DNA from: Methylobacter luteus IMV-B-3098
GTDB taxonomy: Bacteria > Pseudomonadota > Gammaproteobacteria > Methylococcales > Methylomonadaceae
Length of the DNA stretch: 64,000 nt
NCBI RefSeq assembly: GCF_000427625.1
Contig: NZ_KE386569.1
Coordinates: 3,553,789 to 3,617,788, forward strand
Direction: 5' to 3'
Shown in pieces: positions 19,501 through 33,109 of the stretch; the first letter of the stretch is position 1, and each line of letters starts with the position of its first letter. Both the position numbers and the translations under genes were made by a program. A model generated the notes under the pieces. The model worked only from the letters and a program-made list of their open reading frames with translations, made no database searches and was not told the origin of the DNA.

Positions 19501-20076
19501 ATGGACTCTACCTATATGACCAACCCGGCCATTTTCATAATCGACACGCTGTTTTCCCTGTATATCCTGGCGGTCATGCTGCGTTTTCTGCTGCAGTGGA
19601 GCGGCGCCGAGTTTTACAACCCGATCTCCCAGTTTCTGGTCAAGGCCACGCATCCGCCGCTGAGGATACTGCGCCGCTTCGTGCCGCCTATCGGCAAAAT
19701 CGATACTTCTTCGCTGGTGTTGGTGCTGGCCTTGCAGATGCTGGCCGATTTCTCCATATTGATGCTGAAAGGCGTATCGATCGGTATCGGGGCGTTGACG
19801 ATATTGTCGATTACGCAACTGGTCTCGTTGCTGATCAATATATTCATATTCGCCGTCTTCGGCAGAGCCCTGCTCAGCTGGCTGAATCCGGGCACGTTTA
19901 ACGCGGCTTCTTCCATTCTGTACAGCCTGACCGAGCCTTTGCTCAATGTCTGCCGCCGCTTTATCCCCGACCTGGGCGGCATCGATTTGTCACCGCTGGT
20001 CGCGCTGCTGTTGCTGCAATTGGCGAAAATGCTCATTTTGCCGCCGTTGCAGGAATTGGCCAGTTTGATCGGATGA
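19501..20076 (+). CDS. yggT: YggT-family membrane protein
   Basis: Integral membrane protein of 191 aa made of two YGGT repeats, each with two hydrophobic helices and the motif NPISQFLVKATHPPLRILRR or SLTEPLLNVCRRFIP. The ATG at 19501 directly follows the proC stop codon; a TTG one codon earlier is unlikely as the start. Proposed roles of the family include osmotic tolerance and membrane-associated cell division factors, but none is established here. Confidence 0.88.
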   Translation: MDSTYMTNPAIFIIDTLFSLYILAVMLRFLLQWSGAEFYNPISQFLVKATHPPLRILRRFVPPIGKIDTSSLVLVLALQMLADFSILMLKGVSIGIGALTILSITQLVSLLINIFIFAVFGRALLSWLNPGTFNAASSILYSLTEPLLNVCRRFIPDLGGIDLSPLVALLLLQLAKMLILPPLQELASLIG

Positions 20077-20375
20077 GCTGGTATCTCTATGAACAGGGCG
20101 TTTTGACCCTGAATCTCCATGTTCAACCCAAAGCCAGCAAAGACGAATGGGCGGGGCTGCACGGCGACCGATTAAAGCTGAGAATCAAGGCCCCGCCGAT
20201 TGACGGCAGGGCCAATCAACACCTGCTTAAATTCATAGCCGGCGAATTTGGCGTCAGTAAATCCTCCTGCATTCTGGTATCGGGAGAATCGGGCCGGGAA
20301 AAGCGCGTCGCCATTACCGCGCCGCGCAAATTGCCTGACTTGCCCGAGTCGCTGCGGTTTGATATTTCGTTATAA
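20073..20375 (+). CDS. yggU: DUF167 family protein YggU
   Basis: Small cytosolic protein of 100 aa, DUF167/YggU family. The conserved core is LNLHVQPKASKDEWAGLHG and APPIDGRANQHLLKFIA. Its ATG overlaps the yggT stop (ATGA), so translation is coupled. Biochemical function unknown. Confidence 0.9.
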   Translation: MSWYLYEQGVLTLNLHVQPKASKDEWAGLHGDRLKLRIKAPPIDGRANQHLLKFIAGEFGVSKSSCILVSGESGREKRVAITAPRKLPDLPESLRFDISL

Positions 20376-20456
20376 GCGCTCTGTTCGGGCAAAGCCATGG
20401 ATATCTGCTATCTTTACTGTATGTTTCAAACCCCGTAAAAGATCGTCGATAAATCT

Positions 20457-24844
<4,388 letters not shown>

Positions 24845-24865
24845 TTTAATCTCTGCTAAAAACTA

Positions 24866-25324
24866 TTAATGACGACCGGTATGGCCAAATCCGCCGGCGC
24901 CTCGGAAGCTCTCGTCAAATTCAGCGACCTGCTCGAACGTCACCTGTGCGACCGGAACAAAAACCATTTGCGCAATGCGCTCGCCGATGTTGATGGTGAA
25001 GGTCGTGTCACCCCGGTTCCAGCATGATACGAAGACCTGGCCCTGATAATCCGAATCGATCAGCCCGACCAGATTTCCCAGCACAATGCCGTGCTTATGC
25101 CCCAGGCCCGATCGCGGCAATAAGACCGCCGCCAGTTGATGGTCATCGATATGGATAGCCAGTCCGGTCGGAATCAAAACGGTTTCTCCGGGCTTCAATT
25201 CGACAGGTCCATCCAGGCAGGCGCGCAAATCCAGGCCGGCCGATCCCGGCGTTGCGTAGTCCGGCAAGGGGATTTCGTTGCCCAAGCGATCATCCAGAAT
25301 TTTAAGCTGTATTTTTTTCATCAT
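24866..25324 (-). CDS. dut: dUTP diphosphatase
   Basis: Hydrolyses dUTP to dUMP, keeping uracil out of DNA and feeding dTMP synthesis. 152 aa, trimeric type. The five motifs are readable: [40 protein letters not shown] and the C-terminal [11 protein letters not shown]. The start overlaps the coaBC end by about 20 bp (either of two adjacent ATGs). The coaBC-dut order is conserved widely in gammaproteobacteria. Confidence 0.97.
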   Translation of the reverse strand: MMKKIQLKILDDRLGNEIPLPDYATPGSAGLDLRACLDGPVELKPGETVLIPTGLAIHIDDHQLAAVLLPRSGLGHKHGIVLGNLVGLIDSDYQGQVFVSCWNRGDTTFTINIGERIAQMVFVPVAQVTFEQVAEFDESFRGAGGFGHTGRH

Positions 25325-26498
25325 ATCTCTTCGCGATTAAACTGATTAATTGTTCTGCCAGATGGAGTTTACCGGTCATGGACAGGGTTTGCCGGCCATC
25401 AGCCCAGAAAACCTGCAAGGCGTTCTGTTCGCTGTCAAAGCCGACATGATCGCGGCCCACCCAGTTGGCCGCGATCATGTCGAGTTTTTTGGTTGTCAGC
25501 TTGCCTAGCGCATAGGTTTCAAGATCATGGGTTTCGGCTGCAAAGCCCACCGTAAACGGGCGTCGAGCCAGTTGCGCGACTTCGGCCAGAATGTCGCGGG
25601 TCTTTTGCAGTGTTATCGTGGTCTGCTCGTCCTGTTTCTTGATCTTTTCAGGCTGGACCGCTACCGGCGTGTAATCGGCAACGGCCGCAGCGCCGATATA
25701 AATATCATGCGCTTCGGCTCTGGAGATGACGGCCTCGTGCATTTGCGCCGCCGTTTCCACCCTGATCACATCGGCATTGGCTGGCGGGGCCAGTGCTACC
25801 GGGCCGCTGACCAACGTCACCCGGGCGCCGGCTTTGAGCGCGGCACGGGCCAGCGCGTAGCCCATTTTGCCGGAGCTGCGATTGGTGATGTAACGCACCG
25901 GATCGAGCGGCTCGCGCGTGGGGCCCGCGCTGATCAGGACTTTCCTGCCGTGCAGGTACGGCGCCGCAGGCTCGGCCCATAAACGCTCACAGATTTCAGC
26001 CGGCTCGGACATGCGGCCATAGCCGGTCTCGCCGCAGGCCTGTTCGCCCTGGCCAGGGCCTATCATCGTTATGCCATAGGCGATGAGTCTTTTGACGTTG
26101 TCCTGCGTGACGGGCTTATGCCACATGGCCTGGTTCATGGCCGGCGCGACATAAACGGGACAGGTGGCGGCAAGGCAAAGCGTCGATAACAGGTCGTCGG
26201 CCAGGCCGTGGCTTAACTTGGCGATCGTATCCGCCGTGGCCGGAGCGATAACGATCTTGTCGGCCCAGCGCGCCAGATTGATATGGCCCATGGCATTTTC
26301 CGCTTCGGCATCGAGCAGTTCGGTATGCACGGGGTTGCCGGACAACGCCTGGAATGTCAAAGGGCTGATAAACTGCAGGGCGGACCGCGTCATGACCACG
26401 CGCACATCGGCGCCTTTTTTGCGCAGCAACCTGACCAGTTCGGCTGATTTATAAGCGGCAATGCCACCGCTGACCGCCAATAAAATATGCGTGTTAAT
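25302..26498 (-). CDS. coaBC: CoaBC bifunctional coenzyme A biosynthesis protein
   Basis: Phosphopantothenoylcysteine synthetase/decarboxylase: the FMN-dependent CoaC half comes first, the CTP-dependent CoaB half second. CoaC motifs: SGGIAAYK, the active-site His in [19 protein letters not shown] and Cys in [12 protein letters not shown]. CoaB follows from about residue 190 ([18 protein letters not shown]). There is no ATG, GTG or TTG that keeps the first beta strand: codons HILLAVSGG are preceded by ATT AAC ACG. The ATT at 26498 has CCAGGT seven bases upstream and is chosen here, giving 398 aa. A TTG at 26480 would remove part of the strand. Confidence 0.93.
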   Translation of the reverse strand: MNTHILLAVSGGIAAYKSAELVRLLRKKGADVRVVMTRSALQFISPLTFQALSGNPVHTELLDAEAENAMGHINLARWADKIVIAPATADTIAKLSHGLADDLLSTLCLAATCPVYVAPAMNQAMWHKPVTQDNVKRLIAYGITMIGPGQGEQACGETGYGRMSEPAEICERLWAEPAAPYLHGRKVLISAGPTREPLDPVRYITNRSSGKMGYALARAALKAGARVTLVSGPVALAPPANADVIRVETAAQMHEAVISRAEAHDIYIGAAAVADYTPVAVQPEKIKKQDEQTTITLQKTRDILAEVAQLARRPFTVGFAAETHDLETYALGKLTTKKLDMIAANWVGRDHVGFDSEQNALQVFWADGRQTLSMTGKLHLAEQLISLIAKRYDEKNTA

Positions 26499-26511
26499 GG
26501 GGAATACCTGG
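26499..26511 (-). promoter_or_regulatory. Ribosome site supporting an ATT start for coaBC
   Basis: On the minus strand CCAGGT (26506-26511) lies seven bases before ATT (26498). No standard start codon is in frame between here and the conserved HILLAVSGG codons, so this site decides the start. Confidence 0.5.
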
Positions 26512-26591
26512 AAAATTAATGAACGCGTTATTATGGCAAGTCTGGAAAAATTCTTCTATGCTTAAATTCTCATCAGCATAAGGAGATAAGC

Positions 26592-27266
26592 ATGGCTATC
26601 AAGGATTGGCCCGCCGAAGAGCGGCCCCGGGAAAAACTGCTGCAACGCGGCTCTACAGCTTTAACCGATGCAGAGCTGTTGGCCATTTTTTTGCGCACCG
26701 GCACTCCCGGCAAATCGGCCGTTGATCTGGCCCGGGATTTATTGGCTGATTTCGGCTCGCTGCAAGCTCTGCTCGATGCCGATTTATCGCGCTTTTGCCA
26801 GGCCAATGGTCTGGGCAGCGCAAAATATGCACAACTCCAGGCCGTGCTGGAGATGGCCCGGCGGCATTTTAAGGAAATTCTGCGGCGCGGCAATGCGCTG
26901 ACCAGCCCGGACATCACCCGGGCCTATCTGAGCGCGCACTTGCGCGGATACAGCTATGAAGTCTTCGCCTGTCTGTTTCTGGACAATCAGCATCGGGTCA
27001 TACAGCTCGATGAGTTGTTCAGAGGCACCATAGACAGCGCCAGCGTTTATCCCAGGGAAGTGGCCAGGCAGGCCCTGCAGTATAATGCCGCCGCGGTCAT
27101 CTTCGCTCATAATCACCCTTCCGGCATTTCCGAACCCAGCCACGCCGATAAACAGATCACCGAAAAACTCAAGCAGGCTTTAGCCTTGTTCGATATCCGC
27201 GTGCTGGACCATTTTATTATCGGGGACGGGCAGCCGTACTCGTTTGCCGAACACGGGCTGCTGTAG
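26592..27266 (+). CDS. radC: RadC family JAMM-domain protein
   Basis: 224-aa RadC protein, divergent from coaBC as in E. coli. N-terminal helix-hairpin-helix-like part (about 30-90), then a JAMM metalloprotease-like domain with the metal motif [15 protein letters not shown] strong ribosome site (AAGGAGAT) precedes the ATG. The family was first linked to DNA repair, but the molecular role is not settled. Confidence 0.92.
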   Translation: MAIKDWPAEERPREKLLQRGSTALTDAELLAIFLRTGTPGKSAVDLARDLLADFGSLQALLDADLSRFCQANGLGSAKYAQLQAVLEMARRHFKEILRRGNALTSPDITRAYLSAHLRGYSYEVFACLFLDNQHRVIQLDELFRGTIDSASVYPREVARQALQYNAAAVIFAHNHPSGISEPSHADKQITEKLKQALALFDIRVLDHFIIGDGQPYSFAEHGLL

Positions 27267-27269
27267 GGA

Positions 27270-28163
27270 TTAACCTTGCGTTAACCGGACTTCCGCCTCG
27301 CGATACTTGGCCGCGCAGAATTCGGCCACTTCGGCAGGCAGGGATGGGCCCGGCGCTGTTTTATCCCAGTCCAGCGTCTCGAGGTAATCGCGCACGTATT
27401 GCTTGTCGAAACTGGGCGGGCTGATGCCCACCTGATATTCATCGGCAGGCCAAAAACGTGATGAATCCGGCGTCAGGGCTTCATCGATCAGATGCAGGAC
27501 GCCGTTATCGTCGAGGCCGAATTCGAATTTGGTGTCGGCGATAATGATGCCGCGTTCCTTGGCATAGGCGGCCGCTTCCGTGTACAGCCGCAAGCTGGCG
27601 TCGCGCACTTGCCCGGCCAGGTCCTGGCCCATCAGTTCCACGGTTTTTTCAAACGAGATGTTCTCGTCATGTTCGTGAACGCCGGCTTTGGTCGATGGCG
27701 TATAGATGGCTTCAGGCAACTGCTGGGCCTGTTTTAAGCCTTCCGGCAGCCGGATGCCGCAGACCGCGCCGGTTTTCTGGTAATCCTTCCAGCCGGAGCC
27801 GATCAGATAACCGCGCACGATGGCTTCGACCGGCAGCGGCTGCATTTTTTTGACGACAACCGCGCGGCCTTCAATTTGCGCGCGCTCGGCCGGATCGGCA
27901 ATGACCTGTTCCAGCGGGATGTCGGCCAGATGGTTCGGCAGGATATGGCTTAATTTGGCAAACCAGAAATTGGAAACGCGTGTCAGGACGCGGCCTTTGC
28001 CAGGGATCGGATCGGGCAGGATCACATCGAATGCGGATAGTCGGTCTGTCGTTACGATCAGCATGTGCTTGTCATCAATGTCGTAAATATCGCGGACCTT
28101 GCCGCGCGCACGCAGTCTTAAAGAAGACAGTGATGATTCGTAAAGAGCTGCCGGAGCATTCAT
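27270..28163 (-). CDS. purC: SAICAR synthetase
   Basis: Phosphoribosylaminoimidazole-succinocarboxamide synthase of purine synthesis, joining aspartate to CAIR with ATP. 297 aa, the longer form found in many proteobacteria and yeast. Motifs: [46 protein letters not shown] and [14 protein letters not shown]. It converges with radC (3 bp apart) and diverges from djlA. Confidence 0.96.
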   Translation of the reverse strand: MNAPAALYESSLSSLRLRARGKVRDIYDIDDKHMLIVTTDRLSAFDVILPDPIPGKGRVLTRVSNFWFAKLSHILPNHLADIPLEQVIADPAERAQIEGRAVVVKKMQPLPVEAIVRGYLIGSGWKDYQKTGAVCGIRLPEGLKQAQQLPEAIYTPSTKAGVHEHDENISFEKTVELMGQDLAGQVRDASLRLYTEAAAYAKERGIIIADTKFEFGLDDNGVLHLIDEALTPDSSRFWPADEYQVGISPPSFDKQYVRDYLETLDWDKTAPGPSLPAEVAEFCAAKYREAEVRLTQG

Positions 28164-28236
28164 AAGACCTCGCTAAACGTTTAAATGGAAATGTGATAAT
28201 TTTATCATTGTTTTCCGTTAAACAGGATTGATATAA

Positions 28237-29043
28237 ATGGGCTGGTTAGGCAAATTTCTAGGTGGTGCGTTCGGTTTCCTGTTGGGCGGGCCTTTAGGCG
28301 CAATCTTGGGCGCTTCCGTCGGCCATCAGTTTGATGAGGGCATCGCCGGCGCCGAAAGTGGCGCGGCATTCGGTTCCAGCGATCAGCAACGCGTGCAGAT
28401 GGCGTTTTTTACCACGACTTTTTCGGTCATGGGGCATATTGCCAAGGTTGATGGCCGCGTTACGCCGGAGGAAATAGCCCTGGCCAATCGCATCATGGAT
28501 CAAATGGCGATTTCGAGCGCCATGCGCACAACCGCGATCAATCTGTTTCAGCAGGGCAAGCAGGCTGATTTTCCGCTCGATGAGGTGCTGGCGCAATTTC
28601 GCAGGGAATGCCATTGGCGCTTCGATCTCATACGCATGTTTGTGGAAATCCAGTTGCAAGCGGCTTTTGCCGATGGCGCGCTCAATGACTACGAAGAGCG
28701 GGTGCTCCTGCATATCTGTACGCAGCTGAGGGTTTCACGCTTTGACTATGAGCGTCTGAAAATACAACTAAAGGCCGAGTACCGTTTCTTCGGCCAGGGC
28801 CGGCAGTATCAAAAGGCCAGGCGGCAATCCAGTCTGGAGGATGCTTATGAGGTGCTGGGCTTGTCGTCTGTGGCCAGCGATGCCGAGGTCAAAAGAGCCT
28901 ACCGGCGCTTGATCAGTCAGCATCATCCGGACAAACTGGTCGCCAAAGGGCTGCCGGAAGCAATGATGACCATCGCCAAGGAAAAAACCCAACAGATCAG
29001 AAAGGCTTACGAGACGATTCAGAAATCAGGCAGAAAGCTTTGA
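28237..29043 (+). CDS. djlA: DjlA-type membrane co-chaperone
   Basis: 268-aa DnaJ-like protein. A Gly-rich N-terminal membrane segment (GKFLGGAFGFLLGGPLGAIL) is followed by a TerB-like helical domain (about 50-180) and a C-terminal J domain with HHPDKLVAKG. This is the DjlA order. The J domain stimulates DnaK ATPase at the inner membrane; E. coli DjlA is linked to envelope stress signalling. AGGA six to nine bases before the ATG supports the start. Confidence 0.9.
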   Translation: MGWLGKFLGGAFGFLLGGPLGAILGASVGHQFDEGIAGAESGAAFGSSDQQRVQMAFFTTTFSVMGHIAKVDGRVTPEEIALANRIMDQMAISSAMRTTAINLFQQGKQADFPLDEVLAQFRRECHWRFDLIRMFVEIQLQAAFADGALNDYEERVLLHICTQLRVSRFDYERLKIQLKAEYRFFGQGRQYQKARRQSSLEDAYEVLGLSSVASDAEVKRAYRRLISQHHPDKLVAKGLPEAMMTIAKEKTQQIRKAYETIQKSGRKL

Positions 29044-29049
29044 AGATAC

Positions 29050-29082
29050 GGCAGGGAGCAGCCTGACAAGTCGCTCCCTGCC
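29050..29082. terminator. Hairpin between djlA and pilU
   Basis: Perfect 10-bp inverted repeat GGCAGGGAGC / GCTCCCTGCC with a 13-nt loop between two convergent genes. It lacks a T run on either side, so it may be a weak bidirectional terminator or an mRNA-protecting hairpin. Confidence 0.5.
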
Positions 29083-29094
29083 CAAAACGCGGGC

Positions 29095-30228
29095 TTAATA
29101 AATCATGCCCTTGTCATCATCGGTTTCCGACAACATCATTTGGTTATCATCGAAAGTGCCGGAGCTGTCGGCGCCCAGTTTGATCATCAGGCGGACTTCG
29201 TTTCTGGAATCGGCCGAATTAAGGGCGTCTTCGTAGCTGATCTTGCCTGAAACATACAGGTCATACAGCGCCTGGTCAAACGTCTGCATGCCTTGCTCGC
29301 GCGAGTCTTTCATGAGTTCCTTGAGCTTGTTGATCTCGCCTTTGCGGATGTAGTCCTTGGCCAGCGGCGTGTTGATCAAAATTTCGACGGCCGGATAGCG
29401 GCCCTTGCCGTCCGCGCGTTTGATCAACTGCTGGGCTACGACGCCGCGCAGGTTCAGCGACAAGTCCATGAACAACTGATCATGCATTTCTTCGGGGAAG
29501 AAATGCAGAATCCGGTCCAGCGCCTGGTTGGCATTGTTGGCATGCAGCGTGGACAGGCATAAATGCCCGGTTTCGGCAAAGGTGATCGCATTCTGCATGG
29601 TTTCGCGCGTTCTGATCTCACCAATCAGAATGACATCGGGCGCCTGGCGCAAGGTATTTTTTAACGCGACTTCATAGGATTCGGTGTCGACGCCGACTTC
29701 GCGCTGCGTGACGATGCAGCCCAGGTGCGGATGCTCGTACTCCATCGGGTCTTCGATCGTGATGATGTGGCCGCTGCTGTTCTGGTTGCGGTATTTGATC
29801 AGTGACGCCAGCGAGGTGGATTTACCGGTGCCGGTCGCGCCGACGAAAATGACCAGGCCGCGTTTTTCCATGATCAGGTCTTTCAATACGGGCGGCAAAT
29901 GCAGGCTTTCGGCATCCGGTATTTCATTCTCAATGCGCCGAAGCACCATGCCGGCCGCGTCGCGCTGCGTGAAGGCGCTGACCCTGAACCGGGCCAGCCC
30001 CGGCACGCTGATCGCGAACTGGCATTCCTTGGTGTTTTCAAACTCGTCCTTCTGTTTCTGATTCATGATGCCGAGGACGATCCTTAACGCCTGCTCTTCC
30101 GTCAGCGCCGATTTGGACACTTCCACAAGCGAGCCGTCGACTTTCATGGTCGGCGCCCGGCCTGCCGTGATAAACAAATCGGATGCTTTTTTTTGCACCA
30201 TCAGTGCAAGTAGCGCTTTAAAATCCAT
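29095..30228 (-). CDS. pilU: Type IV pilus retraction ATPase PilU
   Basis: PilT-paralogue hexameric ATPase assisting pilus retraction, 377 aa. Walker A GATGTGKSTS, Asp box and the motif EIRTRETMQNAI are visible, as is the acidic C-terminal tail (MLSETDDDKGMIY) typical of PilU. It lies 9 bp downstream of pilT, as in Pseudomonas. It acts in the cytoplasm at the pilus base and usually depends on PilT. Confidence 0.94.
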   Translation of the reverse strand: MDFKALLALMVQKKASDLFITAGRAPTMKVDGSLVEVSKSALTEEQALRIVLGIMNQKQKDEFENTKECQFAISVPGLARFRVSAFTQRDAAGMVLRRIENEIPDAESLHLPPVLKDLIMEKRGLVIFVGATGTGKSTSLASLIKYRNQNSSGHIITIEDPMEYEHPHLGCIVTQREVGVDTESYEVALKNTLRQAPDVILIGEIRTRETMQNAITFAETGHLCLSTLHANNANQALDRILHFFPEEMHDQLFMDLSLNLRGVVAQQLIKRADGKGRYPAVEILINTPLAKDYIRKGEINKLKELMKDSREQGMQTFDQALYDLYVSGKISYEDALNSADSRNEVRLMIKLGADSSGTFDDNQMMLSETDDDKGMIY

Positions 30229-30237
30229 GCTGACCTC

Positions 30238-31275
30238 TTACCGGAACATATCTTTATTGACGGCTTTGACCATCGCGGTCTTGGACGTGATCAGGCCCTT
30301 GTCGACCATCTCCTTCAGGTTCTGATCAAGCGTCTGCATGCCGTCTTTTCGGCCCGTCTGTATGGCTGAATACATTTGCGCGACTTTGGCTTCGCGGATC
30401 AGGTTTCTGATCGCGGGCGTGCCGACCATGATTTCATGCGCGGCAACACGGCCGCCGCCTATTTTCTTGAGCAAGGTCTGCGAAATAACCGCCTGCAGCG
30501 ATTCGGACAGCATCGAGCGGATCATGTCTTTTTCAGCGGCCGGAAAGACATCGATAATACGGTCGATGGTTTTGGCGGCCGAGGAGGTGTGCAACGTACC
30601 GAATACCAGGTGGCCCGTTTCGGCCGCGGTCAGGGCCAGTCGGATCGTTTCGAGGTCCCGCATCTCGCCGACCAGGATCACGTCCGGGTCTTCACGCAGG
30701 GCCGAGCGCAGCGCTTCGTTGAAGCCGTGGGTGTCGCGGTGTACCTCGCGCTGGTTGATCAGGCATTTCTGGCTGTCGTGCACGAATTCGATCGGGTCTT
30801 CAACGGTCAGGATATGCGCGTAATCATTGGTATTGATATGGTTGATCATGGCCGCCAGCGTCGTCGATTTGCCCGAGCCGGTCGGTCCCGTCACCAGAAT
30901 CAGGCCGCGCGGCTTGCGCGTCAGTTCCTCAAAATATTTGGGCGCCTTCAGTTCTTCGAGGCTCAACACCTTGGACGGAATCGTTCTGAAAACGCCGGCC
31001 GCGCCCCGCTCCTGATTGAATGCGTTGACACGAAAACGGGCAATGCCGGGCAATTCAAAAGAGAAATCGGTTTCCAGGAATTCCTCATAATCGCGGCGCT
31101 GCTTGTCGTTCATGATGTCATACATCAGCGCATGCACTTCCTTATGCTCCAGCGCGGGAATATTGATGCGGCGAATATCGCCATCGACCCTGATCATGGG
31201 CGGCAGGCCAGCCGACAAATGCAAATCCGACGCGTTGTTTTTAACTGAAAAGGCCAATAACTCGGCAATATCCAT
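30238..31275 (-). CDS. pilT: Type IV pilus retraction ATPase PilT
   Basis: Retraction motor for twitching, 345 aa from the ATG at 31275 (MDIAELLAFSV), which has the ribosome site AAGAGGAT; an ATG six codons upstream is less likely. Walker A GPTGSGKSTT, His box GTLHTSSAA and the C-terminal retraction motif AIRNLIRE are present. No other pilus gene is in the window. It is followed by pilU and divergent from yggS. Confidence 0.95.
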   Translation of the reverse strand: MDIAELLAFSVKNNASDLHLSAGLPPMIRVDGDIRRINIPALEHKEVHALMYDIMNDKQRRDYEEFLETDFSFELPGIARFRVNAFNQERGAAGVFRTIPSKVLSLEELKAPKYFEELTRKPRGLILVTGPTGSGKSTTLAAMINHINTNDYAHILTVEDPIEFVHDSQKCLINQREVHRDTHGFNEALRSALREDPDVILVGEMRDLETIRLALTAAETGHLVFGTLHTSSAAKTIDRIIDVFPAAEKDMIRSMLSESLQAVISQTLLKKIGGGRVAAHEIMVGTPAIRNLIREAKVAQMYSAIQTGRKDGMQTLDQNLKEMVDKGLITSKTAMVKAVNKDMFR

Positions 31276-31389
31276 AATATCCTCTTGAAGCATTTAAAAA
31301 AATCATCTCTATACCATAGTTCAAGTCTTTGCTTTTTTGAAGGCGTATTGTTTAATAATCGGCAATGCATCTTAAATATTTCACGGATT

Positions 31390-32067
31390 ATGATAGCCGA
31401 GCGACTCAAACAGATACGGGCACAGATCAGTCAGGCTGAACAGGCCTATAACCGCAAACCGGGATCGGTTTTATTATTGGCGGTCAGCAAGACCAAGCCG
31501 GCCAGCGATATTGCTAGCGCCTACAGGGCCGGACAGCGCCATTTCGGCGAAAGTTATCTCCAGGAAGCGCTGAAGAAACAACAGGAACTCGGCGCTTTTG
31601 ACATCACCTGGCATTTCATCGGACCTATTCAGTCCAATAAAACCAAAGCCATCGCCACGCACTTTGACTGGGTCCATAGCGTCGACAAGTTGAAAATTGC
31701 GCAACGGTTAAACGAGCAGCGCCCGGCCCAACTGCCGCCGCTCAATATTTGCCTGCAGGTCAACATCAGCGGCGAGGCTAGCAAGTCAGGCCTCACCCTG
31801 GCCGAACTGCCTGATATGTGCGAGCAAGTGGCGCAATTGCCGCATTTAAAGCTGCGCGGCGTCATGGCCATTCCTGCGCCCGAGGAGGATTTTGGGCGGC
31901 AGCGCCAGCCCTATAATGCGCTTTATCGGACCGTGGCAGCACTTGGCAAGCCTGATCTGGATACGTTCTCATTCGGTATGACCGGTGATCTGGAAGCCGC
32001 GATTGCGGAAGGTGCCACAATCGTCAGGATCGGTACGGCGTTATTCGGGGCGCGGGACTACGCCTAG
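31390..32067 (+). CDS. yggS: PLP homeostasis protein YggS
   Basis: 225-aa pyridoxal-phosphate binding protein of the YggS/PLPBP family, with Lys in LLAVSKTKPASD as the PLP site, HFIGPIQSNK, and GMTGDLEAAIAEGAT at the phosphate site. The ATG at 31390 (MIAERLKQI) is preferred over one 35 codons upstream that lies in the pilT promoter region. It is divergent from pilT, as in Pseudomonas, but the usual downstream proC is elsewhere (18.7 kb). Confidence 0.92.
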   Translation: MIAERLKQIRAQISQAEQAYNRKPGSVLLLAVSKTKPASDIASAYRAGQRHFGESYLQEALKKQQELGAFDITWHFIGPIQSNKTKAIATHFDWVHSVDKLKIAQRLNEQRPAQLPPLNICLQVNISGEASKSGLTLAELPDMCEQVAQLPHLKLRGVMAIPAPEEDFGRQRQPYNALYRTVAALGKPDLDTFSFGMTGDLEAAIAEGATIVRIGTALFGARDYA

Positions 32068-32084
32068 GGTATGGAATGGCGGTC

Positions 32085-32747
32085 TCAGATAAGATATCCA
32101 TTCAGCAAAGCCATGACTTCCTCGCAGTCGATGACCGCTTTCGGGCTGGCTAGAATATAGTCCGCCAAAGCCATGATAGCTCGCCAGTTGGGCGCATGAT
32201 GGACAAAGGCGAAGGCGGCCATGAAAAGTTCGCCGATCTTTTTTTCACGCTGCGCCTGGTCCGCGATAAAGCACTCGAGATATTCGCCGGCCAGTTCCAG
32301 GTCGGATGTGCCGCCGTAATAACGCAGCGCATTCAGATTCACCAAATAGGCGTTAATCACTTCATCATCGCGCGAGGCGATGTATCGGGCTTCAGCCAGC
32401 GGGCCGACCAGCAGATTGACAATATCGGCTTCGAAAGCCTGTTGATAGGCTTGCTTTTGCGCCGGACAAAAATCGTCTGTCGCCTCTTCAATCGATGACG
32501 GAAGCGTATGGATCAGACGACCGCCTTCAACTTTGGCTGTGCAGTGAGGACAAGGTTCTGATAAATATCGAGGAAAATCAGCGTCCAGCTTTTTAACGAC
32601 AATCTGAAAAAAAACCGGTGGCAACAATTTTTGCTGATTGCCTAAATGGATCGCTACGGCATGACCTGCTTCATGGATGGCCGTTTGACGGATCAGTTCC
32701 TGATAATTGACTTGGTCAGTAGCGTGAGAAAACCCGCTGCGTTTCAT
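32085..32747 (-). CDS. Stand-alone M41 (FtsH)-like zinc peptidase domain protein
   Basis: 220-aa protein resembling only the protease domain of FtsH. The zinc motif HEAGH is at 25-29; LLVGPLAEARY (112-122) matches the FtsH GRAAEE-type helix; GGTSDLELA with Asp149 matches the position of the third zinc ligand in FtsH (GGxxNDL). There is no AAA ATPase part and no membrane helix, so an ATP-independent cytosolic peptidase is the inference. A CPHC pair (66, 69) is an inserted feature that might bind another metal. It converges with yggS; partners are unknown. Confidence 0.7.
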   Translation of the reverse strand: MKRSGFSHATDQVNYQELIRQTAIHEAGHAVAIHLGNQQKLLPPVFFQIVVKKLDADFPRYLSEPCPHCTAKVEGGRLIHTLPSSIEEATDDFCPAQKQAYQQAFEADIVNLLVGPLAEARYIASRDDEVINAYLVNLNALRYYGGTSDLELAGEYLECFIADQAQREKKIGELFMAAFAFVHHAPNWRAIMALADYILASPKAVIDCEEVMALLNGYLI

Positions 32748-32882
32748 AATGACCTCCGTTTTTAAAAAAAATGCGGACGATCCTGGCTGCCCGCATTATT
32801 GTGAGGAAGGATAAGTAACTCTCCTGTTGAGTTCAGGGAAGAGTTGACCAAAGTCTAACGGCTTAAAACAGCCTTGTCGTGT

Positions 32883-33044
32883 GGCATATTGCCGCGCGAC
32901 AATATGCCGCTCAGCTTGGCATATATCATGCTGTAGTTATTGGTTTTGCCCGACGCCAAGTCGCTGATAATCAAGGCTTGCGTCAGTTGCTCGTGCGCAT
33001 TCAGGCTTTTTATGCGGCATATCGCGCACGCGAACGGGGCATAT
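32883..33044. repeat. Cluster of five GGCATAT motifs
   Basis: GGCATAT occurs at 32883, 32918, 33016 and 33038 on the plus strand and as ATATGCC at 32902-32908. The first and the reversed copy form a 9-bp inverted repeat (GGCATATTG / CAATATGCC, 8-nt centre). The last two are direct repeats extended to GGCATATCGC. The 362-bp spacer between the peptidase gene and tetR holds no gene. Confidence 0.55.
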
Positions 33045-33073
33045 CGCACATTTATGGGCATAGAAAATATAGT

Positions 33074-33103
33074 TTGACGAATTGAGACAACCGGTCGTAT
33101 TAT
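33074..33103 (+). promoter_or_regulatory. tetR promoter with embedded operator
   Basis: TTGACG (33074-33079), 18-bp spacer and TATTAT (33098-33103) form a good sigma-70 promoter, seven bases before the tetR ATG. The spacer holds AGACAACCGGTC (33085-33096), almost repeated before the DUF4242 gene. A repressor there would block its own transcription. The very short leader leaves little room for a ribosome site. Confidence 0.65.
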
Positions 33104-33109
33104 TAAGTC

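Noticed and set aside
20216-20398. Minus-strand 60-codon frame opposite yggU
   Set aside because: Antisense to a conserved coupled gene, no own features.
28164-28200. AAACGTTT in the purC leader as a PurR operator
   Set aside because: Only the 8-bp core matches; flanking consensus bases do not, and PurR is not expected outside enteric and Vibrio-type bacteria.
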